Shown here: piece after piece, positions 15,616 to 17,610 of the stretch
How positions within the stretch are numbered: the first letter of the stretch is position 1
How the letters are laid out: every line of letters begins with the position of its first letter
NCBI GenBank assembly: GCA_045580485.1
Contig: JAZNNW010000022.1
Span: 1 to 17,610, forward strand
Direction of reading: 5' to 3'
DNA from: Avoscillospira sp045580485
GTDB taxonomy: Bacteria; Bacillota; Clostridia; Oscillospirales; Oscillospiraceae
Length of the DNA: 17,610 nucleotides
Position numbers and translations under genes: made by a program
Notes under the pieces: model-generated
Told to the model about the DNA's origin: nothing
Databases searched by the model: none
The model's input: the letters and a program-made list of their open reading frames with translations, nothing else

Positions 15616-16089
15616 TTACTCGTTTGAGCCCTTCGCTAAGGCGCTCAGACGGATTTTTACATATCGACACAGATACCGGATGGGCCGGGTAATGTGCCAG
15701 AACCGGCAGTAGAGCCGATACCAAAGATTTGTCACTTCAGTCCGTTTGCCATCTCGAGTGAAAGCTGTTACCACAGCAATCACTTGATCATGACGCACCG
15801 GATACTCTAAGGAAAGCTGGTTGTCGCCAATACAAGTATAGAATTCGTCCACCTTGACGATGCGGTGCAGCACATAATGACCGTCATCCCGCTGATAGAG
15901 GGGCAGATCGTATTTCTTTAGCCTACCTTCCACAGGTGACAACTCAACCGTGTCTCTTCCCTGACGAATCATAGGCAGCATGCTGACGCCTCGGGGAGAA
16001 AAGCTGACAGACATACCGGCTGCCAGCTGTTCCTTCATAAGGGGCATCACTTGGTCTAATGCTACGGGTACTTTATGCAAGGAAGTCAT
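15616..16089 (-). CDS. S24/S26 family (signal-peptidase-like) protein
   Basis: A 157-residue protein with the signal peptidase landmarks in order: GVSMLPMI with nucleophile S36, YVLHRIV with H75 in the position of the general base, and IGDN (87-90). Bacterial type I signal peptidases use lysine (KRVVG) at the second position; a His there is the ER/SipW-type arrangement, so a Ser-His pair is expected. No N-terminal membrane anchor is visible; instead the C-terminal third is rich in aromatic and basic residues (WYRLYCRFWHITRPIRYLCRY, about 123-143), which could associate with the membrane. The start codon overlaps the PqqD gene by 17 bases, implying coupled translation. It may remove the leader of the small peptide or act on a secreted neighbour; a purely regulatory S24 role is less likely because no DNA-binding domain is seen. 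Confidence 0.75.
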   Translation of the reverse strand: MTSLHKVPVALDQVMPLMKEQLAAGMSVSFSPRGVSMLPMIRQGRDTVELSPVEGRLKKYDLPLYQRDDGHYVLHRIVKVDEFYTCIGDNQLSLEYPVRHDQVIAVVTAFTRDGKRTEVTNLWYRLYCRFWHITRPIRYLCRYVKIRLSALAKGSNE

Positions 16090-16330
16090 GTTTCTTCAGT
16101 GTCTGGATGAAAGCAGCAACAGCCTTCTGTGCAGTGGCTTCATCCACATCATATTCAGCCAGCAAAGCAGCAACCAAAACAGCTTCGTCGGTCTCATTTT
16201 CCAACAGCTTCCAGAGAAATGCGCCGGTTTCATTGAGGGTGATCATAGCATTGAGATCCATATCACCGGTGGGAATGACAACATGCTGACCGGCAACTTC
16301 TCGAATCAAAAAGTCTTTTTTAACCTTCAT
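16073..16330 (-). CDS. PqqD-family RiPP recognition protein
   Basis: An 85-residue stand-alone PqqD-like protein. Such RiPP recognition elements fold as a winged helix and bind the leader of a ribosomal peptide to present it to a modifying enzyme. Visible hallmarks are the N-terminal strands (FLIREVAGQHVVIP, 7-20), the LNETGAFLWKLLEN helix (32-45) and the C-terminal helical part (about 60-82) ending in LKKHDFLA. Length and layout match lasso B1 and PqqD proteins. The frame extends upstream to 16381, but ATG 16330 has GAGG 8 bases upstream and follows the SLH gene's stop by 16 bases. The only peptide nearby is the 36-residue product about 1 kb upstream, which is the expected ligand. No radical SAM partner or lasso enzyme is visible in the window. 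Confidence 0.85.
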   Translation of the reverse strand: MKVKKDFLIREVAGQHVVIPTGDMDLNAMITLNETGAFLWKLLENETDEAVLVAALLAEYDVDEATAQKAVAAFIQTLKKHDFLA

Positions 16331-16346
16331 TTCTCTACCTCTATCG

Positions 16347-17153
16347 TTAAATTTCCTCGGGTTCTGTCTCGTTAGGGCCACCTATGTCAAAAATGCTTCC
16401 TCCGGAATTTTCATCATCATCAGCGGGCTTATCCTGAGACTGATTGTTATTGTCCTTGTCCTGTTCAGGGGTCACAGGAGTCACAGGTGCAACGCTCTCA
16501 ACGCGACCCTTTACCTGAGTCACTTCCGCAGCAGCAAACTGCTCAGCAGTAAAGATGCCCTGCTCGATCAAACTCTGGGCAAGCGTCATATTCTTGCCAA
16601 CGATCTCGGCACTCATGGCCTTCCAGAACACATCCACAGCGTCACCGCGGGTGAAAGATCCGTCAGCGGCTGCAATGTCGATCAACCCGACCTTCTTTGC
16701 CAGTTCATAGGGATCATTCCAGGTAAACTGTGCATTTTCGCCGGCGTCGGAATAGCCCAGAGCCCGGAGCACCAGTGTCAGGAACATATAGTCGTTTAAC
16801 TGGACATCAGAGCCGAACTTATCGGGACCCATGCCGTTGGTAATGGCATTGGTGTAGGCATAACCAACATAACCGGCAGCCCAAGCAGGAACATCCACAA
16901 AGGGAGTGCGATAGGTGCCTTCCAGAGCCTCTGCTTCCTTACCGATCATACGAACCAGCAAGGTGATGCCCTGGGCGCGGGTCAAATTCTGATCCAGTGC
17001 ATAACCCACAGCCGGACCCATGCCCTGGAAGAGACCCAGTTCATTGAGGGCGTCGGCAGTATTCTGCTGCTTGACAGTATATGCAGCAGCAGGAACAATA
17101 GCAGCGATCATCATAACAGCTGCCAATACGATTGCAAAAAATCTCTTTTTCAT
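16347..17153 (-). CDS. Secreted SLH-like surface protein with acidic C-terminal tail
   Basis: A 268-residue exported protein. The signal peptide (MKKRFFAIVLAAVMMIAAIV, then PAAA) should be cut near residue 24. Residues 30-205 contain divergent SLH-like repeats: LTRAQGITLLVRMIG (57-71), FVDVPAWAAGYVGYAYTNAI (85-104), LNDYMFLTLVLRALGY (119-134) and FTRGDAVDVFWKAM (167-180). A disordered tail from about 220 is rich in P, T, D, N and Q and ends GGSIFDIGGPNETEPEEI. This end resembles the end of the 36-residue peptide encoded upstream (N-Q-T-E-E-E-E-V), an unexpected match. AAGGAG about 8 bases before ATG 17153 fixes the start; frames extending to 17252 have no such site. It is co-directional with the PqqD gene 16 bases downstream. 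Confidence 0.82.
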   Translation of the reverse strand: MKKRFFAIVLAAVMMIAAIVPAAAYTVKQQNTADALNELGLFQGMGPAVGYALDQNLTRAQGITLLVRMIGKEAEALEGTYRTPFVDVPAWAAGYVGYAYTNAITNGMGPDKFGSDVQLNDYMFLTLVLRALGYSDAGENAQFTWNDPYELAKKVGLIDIAAADGSFTRGDAVDVFWKAMSAEIVGKNMTLAQSLIEQGIFTAEQFAAAEVTQVKGRVESVAPVTPVTPEQDKDNNNQSQDKPADDDENSGGSIFDIGGPNETEPEEI

Positions 17154-17199
17154 AGTGAACTCCTTTTCCGTGAAAACAATTTTGTCTTTCGGCACAGGT

Positions 17200-17228
17200 C
17201 TTGTATCAAGGCCCATGCAGAAGGGCAA
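17200..17228 (-). promoter_or_regulatory. Possible weak promoter ahead of the SLH-like gene
   Basis: On the minus strand TTGCCC (17228-17223), 17 bases and TACAAG (17205-17200) have the right spacing but imperfect boxes. It lies between the peptide gene's stem-loop and the SLH-like gene and could supply transcription to the long run downstream. No better promoter was found there. Confidence 0.25.
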
Positions 17229-17236
17229 ACTTTTAG

Positions 17237-17269
17237 GGGACCCGGCCCCCATAAATTGGGAGCCGGGGT
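17237..17269 (-). terminator. GC-rich stem-loop after the small peptide gene
   Basis: A GC-rich dyad (ACCCGGC near 17240-17246 with GCCGGGGT at 17262-17269, one bulge, plus inner CCC/GGG pairs) lies 17 bases after the peptide stop codon. The minus-strand sequence after it (CCCCTAAAAGTTTG) is only weakly T-rich, so it may be a leaky terminator allowing high peptide expression with some read-through. Confidence 0.5.
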
Positions 17270-17285
17270 GAATGGAGGAAAGTAA

Positions 17286-17396
17286 TTACACTTCCTCTTC
17301 TTCGGTCTGGTTTTCGCAGCTGGAGGTAGAGGTAGCGATGACGTCCTCAACAGCGATGGCGATAACCTCGATTTCGGGGTATTCAAACTTCTTCAT
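17286..17396 (-). CDS. Small cysteine-containing peptide, candidate RiPP precursor
   Basis: A 36-residue product: MKKFEYPEIEVIAIAVEDVI followed by ATSTSSCENQTEEEEV. The ribosome site is the strongest in the run, AAAGGAGG (17403-17410) 6 bases before ATG. F4-x-x-P7-x-I9 resembles the YxxPxL motif by which lasso leaders are bound by their recognition protein. The EDVI-x-TS segment (17-23) resembles the leader-core border of many small clostridial peptides. The C-terminal part holds a T/S-rich stretch (22-26), one cysteine (C27) and four consecutive glutamates before the last valine. There is no signal peptide, so export would need the ABC transporter. It precedes the SLH, PqqD, peptidase and exporter genes. 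Modification and processing are inferred; the peptide could instead be an unmodified small protein. Confidence 0.7.
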   Translation of the reverse strand: MKKFEYPEIEVIAIAVEDVIATSTSSCENQTEEEEV

Positions 17397-17438
17397 GATG
17401 GGCCTCCTTTCTATTATTGGTGGATATGAATAAGCCTG

Positions 17439-17467
17439 ATCCGCAAGCGGATAAAGCTTGTTCGCTT
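17439..17467 (-). promoter_or_regulatory. Overlapping alternative hairpins in the peptide gene leader
   Basis: ATCCGC-AA-GCGGAT (17439-17452) can fold on itself, but its AAGCG (17445-17449) can also pair with CGCTT (17463-17467). The two structures exclude each other. They lie about 30 bases upstream of the peptide's ribosome site. A regulatory role is only a possibility. Confidence 0.25.
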
Positions 17468-17473
17468 GGGGAG

Positions 17474-17500
17474 CCCCAGCGGCGGTGACCGCCGCTGGGG
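17474..17500 (-). terminator. Very stable stem-loop upstream of the small peptide gene
   Basis: CCCCAGCGGCGG (17474-17485) and CCGCCGCTGGGG (17489-17500) form a perfect 12-bp GC-rich stem with a 3-base loop. It lies 33 bases after the stop of the upstream surface-protein gene. The T-rich side (TGTTTTG) is on the plus strand; in the direction of the genes (minus) no T tract follows, so it may end transcription poorly and instead protect the 5' end of the downstream mRNA. Confidence 0.5.
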
Positions 17501-17532
17501 TGTTTTGACAATTACCTAAAATCTACTGAATA

Positions 17533-17610
17533 TTAGCCGAAGAGTGTTCTTGCGGCATCACCGTAGACGACCAGAGCCTTTGCCAGACGGCCGGCAGTGG
17601 TTTCCTTCTG
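17533..17610 (-). CDS. C-terminal end of a secreted or surface protein (partial)
   Basis: Only the last 25 codons and the TAA stop are inside the window; the frame runs unbroken to the edge. The end reads AGRLAKALVVYGDAARTLFG. The pattern ALxxYGxAAxxxF near the C-terminus is common in large extracellular proteins of Clostridia, so a surface protein is likely. Nothing can be said of the rest of the gene. It is co-directional with the whole run downstream. Confidence 0.5.
   Translation of the reverse strand, partial: QKETTAGRLAKALVVYGDAARTLFG

Noticed and set aside
17286..17396. The small peptide as a true lasso peptide precursor
   Set aside because: The leader motif fits, but a ring ending at a plausible Glu would leave a tail too short for threading, and no cyclase or B2 protease gene is in the window. 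A lasso product is therefore not claimed.
17439..17500. Riboswitch or CRISPR-like repeat upstream of the peptide gene
   Set aside because: There are no repeated units with spacers, and no conserved riboswitch core was recognised; only simple hairpins are present.

Overview
The window looks like chromosomal DNA from a Gram-positive anaerobe, most likely a Clostridia member of the Oscillospiraceae type. The reasons are AGGAGG-like ribosome sites, moderate GC, SLH-domain surface proteins with MKKR-type signal peptides, and very tight gene packing. The organism assignment is an inference. No rRNA, tRNA, transposase, phage gene or CRISPR array is visible.

Positions 1-6180 hold a transport and regulation block. 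A PutP-type Na+/proline symporter (minus) is divergent from a LysR regulator (plus). Their two promoters are mirror images, with both -35 boxes inside the arms of one 11-bp inverted repeat. Next come an AraC-family regulator (minus) and, divergent from it, two tandem and very similar 423-residue major facilitator transporters (plus). Each unit ends in a clear stem-loop terminator.

Positions 6184-17610 form one unidirectional minus-strand run of overlapping or closely spaced genes. In transcription order it holds: the C-terminus of a surface protein (cut by the window edge); a 36-residue cysteine-containing peptide; a secreted SLH-like protein; a stand-alone PqqD-type RiPP recognition protein; a signal-peptidase-like S24/S26 protein with a Ser-His pair; an ABC exporter; a membrane-anchored coiled-coil protein; a second SLH protein; a VanZ-like protein; CapE; a PF14907-type nucleotidyltransferase; CapF; CapG; and an HPr-kinase-like ATPase. 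A bidirectional terminator closes the run.

Two themes are interwoven. CapE, CapF and CapG together make the full route from UDP-GlcNAc to UDP-N-acetyl-L-fucosamine, a cell-surface polysaccharide precursor, which fits with SLH proteins that bind secondary wall polymers. The peptide, PqqD protein, peptidase, exporter, kinase-like protein and nucleotidyltransferase resemble the accessory set of paeninodin-type lasso peptide clusters, but no lasso cyclase (asparagine-synthetase-like) or B2 leader protease is visible. The peptide carries an F-x-x-P-x-I motif resembling the YxxPxL leader motif read by lasso recognition proteins. The best candidate for an undescribed system is therefore a peptide modification and export locus, without a recognisable cyclase, linked to surface glycan synthesis.
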